DNA from: Amphibacillus sp052055485
Lineage (GTDB): Bacteria; Bacillota; Bacilli; Bacillales; Amphibacillaceae
Assembly (NCBI RefSeq): GCF_052055485.1
Contig: NZ_CP197171.1
Span: forward strand, 620,001-684,000
Length of the DNA stretch: 64,000 bases
Direction of reading: 5' to 3'
A program made the translations under genes and the position numbers. This document shows, piece after piece, positions 35,433-43,965 of the stretch. Below the pieces are notes generated by a model. That model saw nothing but the letters and a program-made list of their open reading frames with translations. It was not told the DNA's origin and ran no database searches. How positions within the stretch are numbered: position 1 is the stretch's first letter; every line of letters starts with the position of its first letter.

Positions 35433-36080
35433 ATGACTAAAATAATATCGCGTGAAAGATTTGTACAGATAAAGTTTTTGCTTCATATTATAATCGCTGC
35501 TATCGGGATTGTTAGTATCCCATTACATATCATTTTTTCTCCTGACCCTAGTGTGTCTATTACAAAATTCACCATCCATTCCAATATTATTGTGACCATT
35601 ATATTTATCATTAGCGCATCTGCTCATGTGCTAAAGAAACCAGAAAGTTACAAATTAGACTTATGTAAAATTGCAGCACTTATCTATATGATCGTCGTAT
35701 TATCCATTTACCATTTCATCCTTTCCAGCGGTGGAGAATATAGTGGAACACGGATTATAACGAACTTTACTTTACACTACCTAACACCCATTCTTGTTGG
35801 ATTGAACTGGCTTATTTTTGAAGAGAAAAAACGGTATCGTTACAAGTCCATTCTATTTTGGTTACTTTTCCCTGTTCTTTATGGTGTCATATCATTACTA
35901 AGAGGGCTATATGATGGCTTCTATCCTTATTTCTTTCTAAATCCTAATGATAATTTCCCTGCCGGAATTGGCAGTTATGCCAATGTAGCTTTTGTTATTG
36001 TTGGTTTAACTTTTGTATATTGCTTACTGGGTACTCTACTGATCTTAATAAACAGAGTTCTGCTTAGGTGGAAAAGCTGA
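35433..36080 (+). CDS. Pr6Pr-like seven-helix membrane protein
   Basis: A 215-residue integral membrane protein with about six or seven hydrophobic helices. HYLTPILVGLNWLIFEEKK, SILFWLLFPVLYGVISLLRG and a glycine/tyrosine-rich loop before the last helix (PYFFLNPNDNFPAGIGSYAN) match the Pr6Pr family (FAR-17a/AIG1-like) of bacterial membrane proteins. The role of the bacterial members is unknown. Its coupling to the upstream TetR gene suggests the repressor controls it. A terminator follows 100 bp later. Confidence 0.78.
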   Translation: MTKIISRERFVQIKFLLHIIIAAIGIVSIPLHIIFSPDPSVSITKFTIHSNIIVTIIFIISASAHVLKKPESYKLDLCKIAALIYMIVVLSIYHFILSSGGEYSGTRIITNFTLHYLTPILVGLNWLIFEEKKRYRYKSILFWLLFPVLYGVISLLRGLYDGFYPYFFLNPNDNFPAGIGSYANVAFVIVGLTFVYCLLGTLLILINRVLLRWKS

Positions 36081-36175
36081 AATAAAGAATAAGTGATTTT
36101 CTTTGAAGATAAACAATCATCAAAATAATTTAAACTTGGGAACTGGCGTTTTGTTACCAAGATATTAACGATTTA

Positions 36176-36216
36176 AAAAGGAGCTGTTGTACACAAATTG
36201 TATAACAGCTTTTTTG
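36176..36216 (+). terminator. Terminator of tetR/Pr6Pr operon; AGCTGTTG-type hairpin
   Basis: AGCTGTTGTAC (36182-36192) pairs with GTATAACAGCT (36200-36210), with one G-U pair, followed by six T. Its arm resembles the two hairpins around array 1 (GAGCTGTTGCA). Confidence 0.75.
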
Positions 36217-36332
36217 CGATCAGAAAATGTATTTTCCCAATTAAAGTAATCATAATAGTCGTTCTACCAGTAACGTTTGAATATATTCGCGTAAATCATG
36301 TGGATTGGGTTTTGAAATGAACATGTAAAGGA

Positions 36333-36644
36333 CATTTCATTGATGTAAGATACTTAAAATGGTTCTTCTCTTACCTAGACGTTCCATTTCAGCGATGAGA
36401 GAAGCTCAAAAAGGCTCTTCTCCCCACCCAGAGGGGACATTTCAATGATGAGACCAGCTTAAAATGGCTCTACTCCCACCTAGATAGTCCATTTCAATAA
36501 TGTGAAAAGCTCAAAATGACCCTTCTCCCACTCAGGGGGTCATTCTAATGATGAGATCAGTTTAAAATGGTTCTTCTCCCATCCTGATGGGATATTTCAA
36601 CGATATGAGATGCCTAAAAAGGCTCTTCTCCTCCCAATACGTGA
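36333..36644. repeat. 52-bp tandem repeat array 2
   Basis: Six units of 51-53 bp beginning at 36333, 36385, 36438, 36490, 36541 and 36593. Each starts CATTTCAATGATGAG-like, has AGCTTAAAATGGCTCTTCTC and then a short variable hairpin such as CCCATCCTGATGGG. Period and register match array 1: both have CATTTCA at position 1 and AAAATG at 24-29. The units are more diverged than in array 1. Confidence 0.85.
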
Positions 36645-36825
36645 CGGGCTTACTTTTATGTAAGTTGATGTTTAAGTCTTTTTTAGTAAGAGAGACTTTA
36701 AAACTATCTTCAACTGAAGAACGCAAGAACAGAATAAAACTTGCGCTACTTTTCCCTTCATTTGATTATTGTAAAGTGACACAGGGTAAATATTAATTAA
36801 AGTCAGCAAATAGGAGTGTTACTCA

Positions 36826-37020
36826 ATGAAAAAGCGATGGAAAAATGGCTTTGGTTATGCCTTTACTGGCTCTGTGTCCATGTTTATAGTAAGTTTAATA
36901 CTTGGAAGCGAACCTTATTGGATTGGAATTATTGGTTTTTTTCTAGGTGGATTAACATTTGGGATTTTGATTCGACCCTATCTAGACAAAAAATATCAAG
37001 AAAAGAACAAAAATTCATAG
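36826..37020 (+). CDS. Small two-helix membrane protein
   Basis: A 64-residue protein with a basic start (MKKRWKNG), two hydrophobic helices (about 11-27 and 31-49) and a basic tail (DKKYQEKNKNS). TAGGAG lies upstream of the ATG. No family recognised. It stands between tandem array 2 and two dispersed repeats, so it may be accessory. Confidence 0.55.
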   Translation: MKKRWKNGFGYAFTGSVSMFIVSLILGSEPYWIGIIGFFLGGLTFGILIRPYLDKKYQEKNKNS

Positions 37021-37215
37021 AGTGTTAGATCGTTTGAATCTGAGAAAAAAAATTTATAGTAGTGATTTGAAAAAAGGAGATTCCAGCCGTTTAGATTTAA
37101 AATACAAATAGTTTTTGATAAAACTAAAAAATGATAATTATAAGACCCAACCCTATTTTTTTCTTTCAAAAAACCTCACCCCTCTCCTATTCTATTATTT
37201 ATTCGGTATTTCCAA

Positions 37216-37354
37216 ATATAAAACGAAACTTCAATCAGTGGGAGTTGGGTCTACAAGATGTAGGTCATGTAGATGTTTCCGGTGAGACGAGTAACCGCAG
37301 CCCCATCGAAACCCGTTGTTGCCCCGAGTTTTACGGACGATTATCTGTGATAAA
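37216..37354 (+). repeat. Dispersed foldback repeat, copy C (short)
   Basis: A 139-bp copy with intact ends: ATATAAAACGAAACTTC and GATTATCTGTGATAAA. The middle has a single GGTGAGACGAGTAACCGCAG unit and no right-hand complementary arm. Confidence 0.7.
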
Positions 37355-37527
37355 AATAGCCCCAATTAAGGAGTACCCTATAGTCACCCATCTTCTTTTC
37401 TAAATGACACAACTGCTCATACCCTCATTTCTCTTACTAATTATTCAGACAGTATTTTCTGCTTTTCATACCCAAAACCTTGCATGTTATACCACTCCTT
37501 CTCATCGCCCCTCATTTCTTTGCCATA

Positions 37528-37868
37528 ATATAAAACGAAACTTCAATCAGTGGGAGTTGGGCCTACAGGATGTAGGTCATGCAGATGTTGTCACAGGAGG
37601 TGACGGTTTTAATCTGCGTTCCTTAATACCCACTGATTGTTAAGGAACACAAGCTAACGTCTTCGCGTCCTGGGACTCAGAATAAGAAAACCACTTATTC
37701 TTGCGGTGTAAAGCTCCGTAGTTTTCCTTAGTGCGGTTACTCGTCCCACCGTAGTGATTTGTTAGTTGAGTGAATCAGGACATTAGCTCACCTGTATCTC
37801 CCGCCTAAACAGATTTGCTTCCTCTCTATTTTGAGGCGAGAGTTTTACGGACGGTTATCTGTGATAAA
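37528..37868 (+). repeat. Dispersed foldback repeat, copy D, abutting ABC gene
   Basis: A 341-bp copy with intact ends. Internal parts are the GGGACTCAGAATAAG hairpin, the complementary arm GTGCGGTTACTCGTCCCACC and a CTCCCGCCT/AGGCGAGAG stem also seen in copy E. Its 3' end (GTGATAAA, 37861-37868) is followed within three bases by AAAGGAG, the ribosome site of the ABC transporter ATPase. Confidence 0.75.
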
Positions 37869-37886
37869 TGAAAGGAGATGTTGACA

Positions 37887-38786
37887 ATGCTGACGATTGA
37901 TCATGTCACAAAATATTATAATAAAACAGAGGCTTTAACAGATGTTTCCCTTACTATTCCTCAAGGCAGCTGTTATGGTCTAGTGGGTCCTAATGGAGCG
38001 GGAAAGTCGACATTGATTAAAATGATTATAACAATTATTCGCGACTATAAAGGAGAAATTAAATTTAATAAAGAAAAAATCTCCAACCAGGCAAAGCAAA
38101 AATTAGGCTATGTTCCACAAGATATTACTTTGGAAGAGGAGGTATCAGCACTTAATAATTTATATCTATTCGGTAAATTATACGGCTTAAAAGGAAGTCA
38201 ATTGGCTCAACGGACAAAGGAAGTTTTGACACTGATTGGTCTTCACGAAAGAAGGAAGGATAATGTATCCACCTTTTCTGGCGGAATGAAACGCAGGTTA
38301 AATATTGGCTGTGCATTGATGCATAATCCAGACCTTATTATCATGGATGAGCCAACTGTTGGTATTGATCCTCAATCCCGGAAATATATCTTTCAAATGA
38401 TTGAAGAGCTAAAAGCAGCTGAAAAAACAATCATTTATGCTAGTCATTATATGGAAGAGGTTGAAAAACTTTGCGATTATGTTGCCTTTCTTGATCGAGG
38501 AAAAATGATCGAAAAGGGTGAGATAAATGATTTACTTCAGCAATATGCGATTCCTTCCATTTATATCAAAGCAAGTAACATCACTCAAGAAAGTCTTGAA
38601 CAATATGGGACGGTATCATTAAAGAGGGATGCCTATTTAATCTATACAGAAAAACCACTACAGGTCATGGAAGATATAATTGTTCACTGCAGAAATAATC
38701 GCCTAGATGTAGAGCGACTGGAACTTGTCCATCCGCGATTAGAAGATGTATTTTTTAAACTAACTGGAAATAGTTTGAGAGACTAA
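37887..38786 (+). CDS. ABC transporter ATP-binding protein
   Basis: A 299-residue ABC-2-type ATPase of the DrrA/CcmA class. Walker A GPNGAGKST (about residues 35-43), the ABC signature FSGGMKRRL and Walker B LIIMDEPTVG are intact, with the H-loop in IIYASHYMEE. A 75-residue C-terminal extension is typical of drug or bacteriocin exporters. I set the start at the second ATG (37887), since AAAGGAG directly touches the first. It forms a tight operon with the permease (16 bp), LytTR and DUF3021 genes, all apparently one export system with its own regulator. Confidence 0.92.
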   Translation: MLTIDHVTKYYNKTEALTDVSLTIPQGSCYGLVGPNGAGKSTLIKMIITIIRDYKGEIKFNKEKISNQAKQKLGYVPQDITLEEEVSALNNLYLFGKLYGLKGSQLAQRTKEVLTLIGLHERRKDNVSTFSGGMKRRLNIGCALMHNPDLIIMDEPTVGIDPQSRKYIFQMIEELKAAEKTIIYASHYMEEVEKLCDYVAFLDRGKMIEKGEINDLLQQYAIPSIYIKASNITQESLEQYGTVSLKRDAYLIYTEKPLQVMEDIIVHCRNNRLDVERLELVHPRLEDVFFKLTGNSLRD

Positions 38787-38802
38787 TTTTGGAGGTGTTC
38801 AT

Positions 38803-39549
38803 ATGAATGCGATCATGATTGTAGAATTAAAAAAACATCTCAAAGATAGAGGGCTTGTTTTTTGGATGTTGATTCTGCCGATTCTATTTACGGTTTTATT
38901 TATTTCCATATTTACAGCAGGCGTGGATGACGCAACACGTCAGGAAGTCATTCAATCCATTGTTCCAGGATATGTCGTCATGTTCGTCTTTTTTATCATG
39001 ATTTCAATGGTGCAAGTATTTATTAAAGATAGAGACAAAGGAATGACAACGAGAATGGCGAGTACGCCCCTTAAAAGTTACTCCTATTTACTCGGCAAGT
39101 GGCTTCCCTTTATATATATTGTGCTTATCCAGATTATTGTGTTATTTTTATTTGGAAGACTCGTTTATGATATTTCATTAGGTGAGCCAATTACTCTGTT
39201 GATCTTGTCATTGTCCATCACATTTACAGTTACAGCAATTGGATTGGCAATGGCGCTTACAGTTAGTACTGAAAATATGGGAATCGCTATCACACAGATC
39301 ATTGCTCTAGGCGGGGCGATGTTAAGTGGATTATGGGTTCCATTGGAAATGATGCCGGACTTTATGCAAACCATCGGTCGTCTGCTCCCCCAATACTGGG
39401 CACATCAATCCTTTCAAGATGCTATGGCAGGCACCACTCAAGTTCCAGAGCTGCTCCAAACGCTGGCGATATTATTTGCGGTCGGTTTCGTTGCCTTTAT
39501 TATCGCTATCATTCGCTACCCATATTTTCTGAAACGTGCAGTAAGCTAG
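38803..39549 (+). CDS. ABC-2 type permease
   Basis: A 248-residue integral membrane protein with six helices, of the ABC-2 permease family. A first helix at about 20-40, a block at about 55-75 (IVPGYVVMFVFFIMISMVQV), and a KDRDKGMTTRMASTP coupling-loop region follow. SGLWVPLEMMPDFMQTIGRLLPQYW near 185-205 (typical LPxxW, here LPQYW) is the family hallmark. It is the membrane partner of the upstream ATPase. GGAGG precedes the ATG. Confidence 0.9.
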   Translation: MNAIMIVELKKHLKDRGLVFWMLILPILFTVLFISIFTAGVDDATRQEVIQSIVPGYVVMFVFFIMISMVQVFIKDRDKGMTTRMASTPLKSYSYLLGKWLPFIYIVLIQIIVLFLFGRLVYDISLGEPITLLILSLSITFTVTAIGLAMALTVSTENMGIAITQIIALGGAMLSGLWVPLEMMPDFMQTIGRLLPQYWAHQSFQDAMAGTTQVPELLQTLAILFAVGFVAFIIAIIRYPYFLKRAVS

Positions 39550-39582
39550 CAACAGGTGTGGAACGCACTTGGAGGGATAAAG

Positions 39583-40032
39583 ATGAAAATAAACATCGAT
39601 ATTGATGATCGTCATGAAAAAACGCAAATCACAATTGAAGCAAAAGAATGGTCGCAAGAATTAGAGGAAATTGTCAATGCAATTAAAAAGCAAAAACAAC
39701 ATCGTCTATTTGGCATTGACGAAGATCAAACCATACTGCTAGAACCAAAAGAGATTGACTTTATTCATGCGGAAAAAAGAAAAATATATGCTGTATCCAA
39801 AGATTGGCGTTTTGAAGTGAGAATGAAACTATATGAGGTGGAGGAATTCTTAACTCCCCATGGTTTTATGCGTTTTTCAAAGTCAGTTATCGGAAATATT
39901 CATCGGATTGAAAAATTTGAAGCATCTTTTAATGGAAATCTATGTGTTTATTTTCAATCAGGCAATAAAGAGTATATTACTCGAAAGTACGTCACTGCAA
40001 TTAAAGACCAATTGATTCAGGGAGGGCAGTAA
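39583..40032 (+). CDS. LytTR-domain transcriptional regulator
   Basis: A 149-residue DNA-binding protein. The C-terminal LytTR domain (about 50-147) has EIDFIHAEKRKIYAVSKDWR, EFLTPHGFMRFSKSVIGN and the end YITRKYVTAIKDQL. There is no receiver domain, as in regulators of the LytTR regulatory-system type, which are held by a partner membrane protein. I set the start at 39583 because GGAGGG lies just upstream. The next gene, DUF3021, begins 1 bp after its stop, so the two are a pair. Its natural targets would be the ABC genes before it. Confidence 0.9.
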   Translation: MKINIDIDDRHEKTQITIEAKEWSQELEEIVNAIKKQKQHRLFGIDEDQTILLEPKEIDFIHAEKRKIYAVSKDWRFEVRMKLYEVEEFLTPHGFMRFSKSVIGNIHRIEKFEASFNGNLCVYFQSGNKEYITRKYVTAIKDQLIQGGQ

Positions 40033-40033
40033 A

Positions 40034-40444
40034 ATGATATTTGAAATTTTAAAGCGTTCTATGCTGGGCATAGCCTTCGGAGGTATATTTACATTTATTG
40101 CTCTAACCATCATGAAATTTACTGGATTTGAAGCAACTGTTTCAGAAATATGGATGCATATGGCAGCTAGCTTTTTAATAGGTATCTATTTTGGCATATC
40201 CTCTCTTATTTTTGGAGATAGCGATAGTCATATCATTAAAAAATCAATAACCCACTTCCTCCTCACTTATATTGTTTGGCTAGTTATCGCTGGTACAGTC
40301 GGCTGGATATCGTTTAACGGCTGGGTTATTTTATGGAGCAGTTTAGCTTTCATCCTGTTATACGTATTAAACTGGCTCGGTTGGTTCCTTTACTTCAAAA
40401 AGGTTGAAACGACTTTAAATAAGCATTTGCAAAAAAATAAATAG
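40034..40444 (+). CDS. DUF3021 membrane protein (partner of LytTR)
   Basis: A 136-residue protein with four membrane helices (about 10-28, 40-58, 75-95, 100-120), matching DUF3021. These proteins are usually encoded right after LytTR regulators lacking a receiver. By analogy with the LytTR-membrane protein pairs HdrRM and BrsRM of streptococci, it would bind and inhibit the regulator at the membrane. GGAGGG of the start lies inside the LytTR 3' end, so translation is coupled. Confidence 0.85.
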   Translation: MIFEILKRSMLGIAFGGIFTFIALTIMKFTGFEATVSEIWMHMAASFLIGIYFGISSLIFGDSDSHIIKKSITHFLLTYIVWLVIAGTVGWISFNGWVILWSSLAFILLYVLNWLGWFLYFKKVETTLNKHLQKNK

Positions 40445-40500
40445 CTTGTTTTGCATAATCAACCATTATTTCAAAATTATACTTAAATCTGTATAATTAT

Positions 40501-40650
40501 AAGAGGTAGGTCATGTAGCTGTTTCCGATGGGGTGAGTAATCGCAAATCACTTCGGGCGAATGAATAATCACAGATCACCACGTCCCCAAGCTCAGGTCG
40601 TGGTGATTTTAGTCTGCGTACCTCATTGCCCACTGATTAATGATAAGGTT
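40501..40650 (+). repeat. Dispersed foldback repeat, copy H (5'-truncated)
   Basis: Contains AGGTAGGTCATGTAGCTGTT and GATGGGGTGAGTAATCGCAAAT as in other copies, plus a CCCACTGATT near 40630. The conserved 5' end is absent and the 3' end GTGATAAA is not found. Confidence 0.5.
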
Positions 40651-40744
40651 TTTATTCATAAGTTTTACCTAATAGGATATCCTTAAATACGCCTCTTCAT
40701 TAAAGGGGAGCTACTTTTCATCCACTAGGCCATAACATGTATTT

Positions 40745-40805
40745 TTCTTGAACTACCCCCACTTATCGACCATGGAGTCTGATTGAAGTGGGGGTAGTTC
40801 AAGAA
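40745..40805. repeat. 20-bp perfect inverted repeat
   Basis: TTCTTGAACTACCCCCACTT (40745-40764) is followed after 21 nt by its exact complement (40786-40805). The stem is GC-rich in an AT-rich stretch. It lies 150 bp before the HTH gene and is not followed by a T run, so it is more likely a transposon-end hairpin than a terminator. Confidence 0.75.
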
Positions 40806-40956
40806 TATCCTGTTGAGTGAAATAAGGACGATCAATGATTAGTGGGGGATTCTCTACGGACAATTGTCCCTCCTTTACATTTGATTTCATATATAGTAAA
40901 ATATATTTTAGTAAATTAATTTTTATCAAAATACCTTATTTGAAAGGAGTTTCAAA

Positions 40957-41484
40957 ATGGGCTTATTAGATATTTATTTACAGAAAAACGGGAAGAAACG
41001 TTACGATGTATTTAAAGAAACTGGATTAAGTCAACAAATGTTATCTAGTGTGAATAAAAAAAATGCTGATCGTTATTCAGTCAAAATCATTCAAGCTATA
41101 GCTAAAACAGTGAATAAAGACGCGGGAAACGTGCTTAATGAGTTATTGCAATTGGAAGAAAATGCCTACTTCGAGGTTCGTAACCCGGAAGATTTATTGT
41201 TAGCCTTTAAAAATAAAGAATCCAACATTTTAATTAAAGGGAAATACACAAAGGAATTAGAAGAATTAACAAAATCACAACTCTCTGAGACAGAGACCCT
41301 AGGTATGGAATTAGGCTCCGCAGGTACAATCACCATTCTAGCTGAAGCAATTTACCAATTTATAAATCTATTTAGTAAGAAGGCTGACGAACAAAAGAAA
41401 ATTGAGAGCCAAATACGTAAGTACAGAATTAAAAAAAATAGTAAAGGGGAATTTGTGCTTTACTTACGTCAATTAGATTATTAA
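40957..41484 (+). CDS. HTH-containing protein of unknown function
   Basis: A 175-residue protein. The N-terminal 65 residues resemble a XRE-type helix-turn-helix (MGLLDIYLQKNGKKRYDVFK, ETGLSQQMLSSVNKK). The C-terminal half has a hydrophobic stretch (TLGMELGSAGTITILAEAIY, about 118-137) and a basic end (SQIRKYRIKKNSKGEF). AAAGGAG precedes the ATG. It may be a single-gene regulator, or part of a toxin-antitoxin or phage-defence locus; no partner gene adjoins it. Function unknown. Confidence 0.6.
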   Translation: MGLLDIYLQKNGKKRYDVFKETGLSQQMLSSVNKKNADRYSVKIIQAIAKTVNKDAGNVLNELLQLEENAYFEVRNPEDLLLAFKNKESNILIKGKYTKELEELTKSQLSETETLGMELGSAGTITILAEAIYQFINLFSKKADEQKKIESQIRKYRIKKNSKGEFVLYLRQLDY

Positions 41485-41709
41485 TTGCTAAAGAAAAGTG
41501 AATGAAGCCTATAAGCCCCCCCTAATAAAGGCTTGAGGCAACCTCAATTATGACAACTCAACTTTTGTTGATCGTATTACTAAAATGACGCCTGACATAT
41601 TTAACATTCACAAGTAATGCAAATGGGAATGGCTCAGTCATGAATTTGTGATTATGTATTCCTCTTTTATTTTTTGCAACACTGTAATAGGAAACTCCAA
41701 AAAGCTAAA

Positions 41710-41753
41710 AAAGATATAATTCTTCAATATTTTAGAAGAATTATATCTTTTCT
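41710..41753. terminator. Terminator after DUF4097 gene
   Basis: AAAAAGATATAATTCTTC-like left arm pairs with GAAGAATTATATCTTTT around a nine-base loop, with T-rich flank on both strands. It is 3' of the minus-strand DUF4097 gene. Confidence 0.75.
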
Positions 41754-41780
41754 TTAATCAATCTGAATAGCTTATTCCAA

Positions 41781-42818
41781 TCAGCTCAACATGACATCCC
41801 CAGAACTTGTCTTCACGTTAATTGGGTTCGCCCCGTCGCCAATCACACCGGAGTATTCATTCTCGGTATGACGATGCACCTCGATTGGATAGTTAACTGA
41901 AAAATCACCTGAGTTCGTTTTAGCATCAAAGATTGCACTCACATCTTTACTGCATGAAATATTTACATCACCACTACTTGTGCTTAGATCAAGATTAAAG
42001 CGATCCATTGGCTGAAGCTTTATATCGCCGGAAGTTGTCTTTCCTTTTAGTTCACCAGAAAAGCCTTGTACCTCCAAGTCACCAGAAGTTGAACGCACTG
42101 ATACATTTGTTGTTATAAAATGTTTCGCTATAATTTCACCTGACGTTGTATTTAGTTTGGCATGGTTAACAACACTATTTTCTAAATGAATATCTCCTGA
42201 GGTTGCTTTTAGTTCAAGCTGTTCACCTTGTTGATTGATCAATATGATTTCTCCTGAACTTGCCTCTCCTGTTATATCCCCATAAATCGTTCTTAATTTC
42301 ACATCACCGGAGGATGTTTCGAAGCAGAGTTGGTCTATTTTATTATTTTCTGCAGTAATATCTCCCGAGGTCGCTATGAAACAAGCTTTATTTGCTTGTA
42401 TTTCCGTAATATCCAAATCACCAGAGCTCGATTTTATATCAATTGTATTGACAATCAAATTCGCAATAGAAATGTCACCTGAACCTGACTGGAGGTTCCA
42501 TTTTTCTACAACAGCTGGCGGTACTGAGATTTGAAGCTTACATGATGCTTGAAAAAGTGAAAAAAAGCGTCGCTCAAATGACTTTTCAACCATTATTTCT
42601 AACATTTCCCCTGAATGGTTTATCGTTAATTCAGGTCCCCTTTCATAAGTCTCCAGTACAACATCAATAACTGGATCATCATGTATCATAATACAAATAT
42701 CCGTATTGGAAGTTAGCACATCTAATTGTTTCACCCTTGCTACATCAATGGTTTCTCTTTGTTCAATTTTCTGATTGCTTCGCGACTGATCTGATTTTCG
42801 TGAAAAAGGATCTGACAT
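41781..42818 (-). CDS. DUF4097 beta-strand repeat protein
   Basis: A 345-residue protein dominated by about ten (S/T)SGD repeats (for example SGSGDISI, SSSGDLDI, TSGDITAE, SSGDVKL, TSGEIIA), giving a right-handed beta-helix of the DUF4097 (adhesin-like, LiaG-like) family. It lacks a signal peptide or membrane segment: the N-terminus is a polar 30-residue stretch. Such proteins often accompany PspC/LiaRS-type envelope stress systems, but none is near. It is monocistronic, with a strong terminator. Confidence 0.85.
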   Translation of the reverse strand: MSDPFSRKSDQSRSNQKIEQRETIDVARVKQLDVLTSNTDICIMIHDDPVIDVVLETYERGPELTINHSGEMLEIMVEKSFERRFFSLFQASCKLQISVPPAVVEKWNLQSGSGDISIANLIVNTIDIKSSSGDLDITEIQANKACFIATSGDITAENNKIDQLCFETSSGDVKLRTIYGDITGEASSGEIILINQQGEQLELKATSGDIHLENSVVNHAKLNTTSGEIIAKHFITTNVSVRSTSGDLEVQGFSGELKGKTTSGDIKLQPMDRFNLDLSTSSGDVNISCSKDVSAIFDAKTNSGDFSVNYPIEVHRHTENEYSGVIGDGANPINVKTSSGDVMLS

Positions 42819-42991
42819 CTTTTACTTCCTCCCTATCATCTATTACTATTTTTTCCGGTTCAACTACTACTATTTTACCGCAAAAAGTAGGGAATAGTAA
42901 CCTACCTTAGATTGAATGGTTTTCAGACTTAAGAAGGATAAAGAATATTTACATTAAAAATCGCTCCGCCTCAGAAAATATTTGAGCCCTT

Positions 42992-43153
42992 ATATAAAAC
43001 GAAACTTCAATCAGTGGGAGTTTTCGCTCTTCTCCCACTGAATGTTTAGTTGAGTGATTCAGGACATTAGCGTCCGTTATCTCCCGCCTAAATAAAATTA
43101 CTTCTTTCTTCTATTTTGAGGCGGGAGTTTTACGGACGGTTATCTGTGATAAA
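42992..43153 (+). repeat. Dispersed foldback repeat, copy E (compact)
   Basis: A 162-bp copy with both ends. CAGTGGGAG (43012-43020) and CTCCCACTG (43032-43040) form a hairpin, and GTCCGT...CTCCCGCCT pairs with AGGCGGGAG...ACGGAC in the 3' half. It lacks the CGGTGGGACGAG arms, so it is a minimal version. Confidence 0.75.
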
Positions 43154-43524
43154 TTGGATAATTTTTCGGTATTTTCTTATTAAGATATGCCATTTTTCCA
43201 CTTTAAGTGTAGTTTATTTCTTACGGTGAAAAATGTGCAAAATATAGAAAACCATATAACACTGGACTCATCCCACTTTACCACGGACAAAGACAAGCAA
43301 ATTACGACTTATAAATGATCTTTGATACAACGATTAATCTAGTTAAGTGAAAGAACAAAGATAGTTCCAGTAAAACGGAATAATGATTTAAGTATATTTT
43401 CGAGAAGGAAAATGTTAAGAAAGAGAACAAAAAAATGAGCGGATACTTTTAAATGAGTGATCCATTTCAAATTCATGTTCGGCTGAAGATTATGCTTATT
43501 AGAAACGACATCTAACTGCAAAAC

Positions 43525-43965
43525 TTAATATTTTGATATGTATAGACGCATAAAAAGATAAACGTCCTCCATATCGTCTGTCATTTCAAAGCCTACGTTC
43601 CTCCATAACCTTTGTGCGACTATATTTTCCGGTTCAACGGGTAAAGAAATTTTACTTGCGTTGCACTCTTTGCATAAATATTCAACACAAAGCCTAGCTG
43701 CCGCCGTTCCATAGCCTCTTTTTTGAAATCGGCTATCTATCATGAAATTTATTATTTGATGGCTCTCTTCACCAACATACATTAATACATAGCCCACCAT
43801 CACATCTTCGGCATAAATTGCAAACGGGCGCGAATCATCATAATACACCCAAGCCTCAGCCAAAGACCACGCGACAGGATCTACGAAGTCTGCATTAGCA
43901 ACAGAAGTTCTCAAATTCAAACACTCTTCATAATTATCTTCGTTAATCGTTCTTAATTCTACCAA
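43525..43965 (-). CDS. GNAT acetyltransferase, polyamine-acetyltransferase-like
   Basis: A 146-residue GNAT protein starting at TTG (GGGGGA lies upstream). The order VGYVLMYVGEESHQIINFMI, DSRFQKRGYGTAAARLCVEY (acetyl-CoA loop QKRGYG) and LPVEPENIVAQRLWRNVGFE resembles spermidine/spermine acetyltransferases such as BltD. Its substrate is not proven. Monocistronic and divergent from a TetR gene. Confidence 0.85.
   Translation of the reverse strand: MVELRTINEDNYEECLNLRTSVANADFVDPVAWSLAEAWVYYDDSRPFAIYAEDVMVGYVLMYVGEESHQIINFMIDSRFQKRGYGTAAARLCVEYLCKECNASKISLPVEPENIVAQRLWRNVGFEMTDDMEDVYLFMRLYISKY

Noticed and set aside
37131..37643. Two plus-strand frames of 90 and 79 codons
   Set aside because: They read through repeats C and D, share the translated repeat sequence, and lack ribosome sites.
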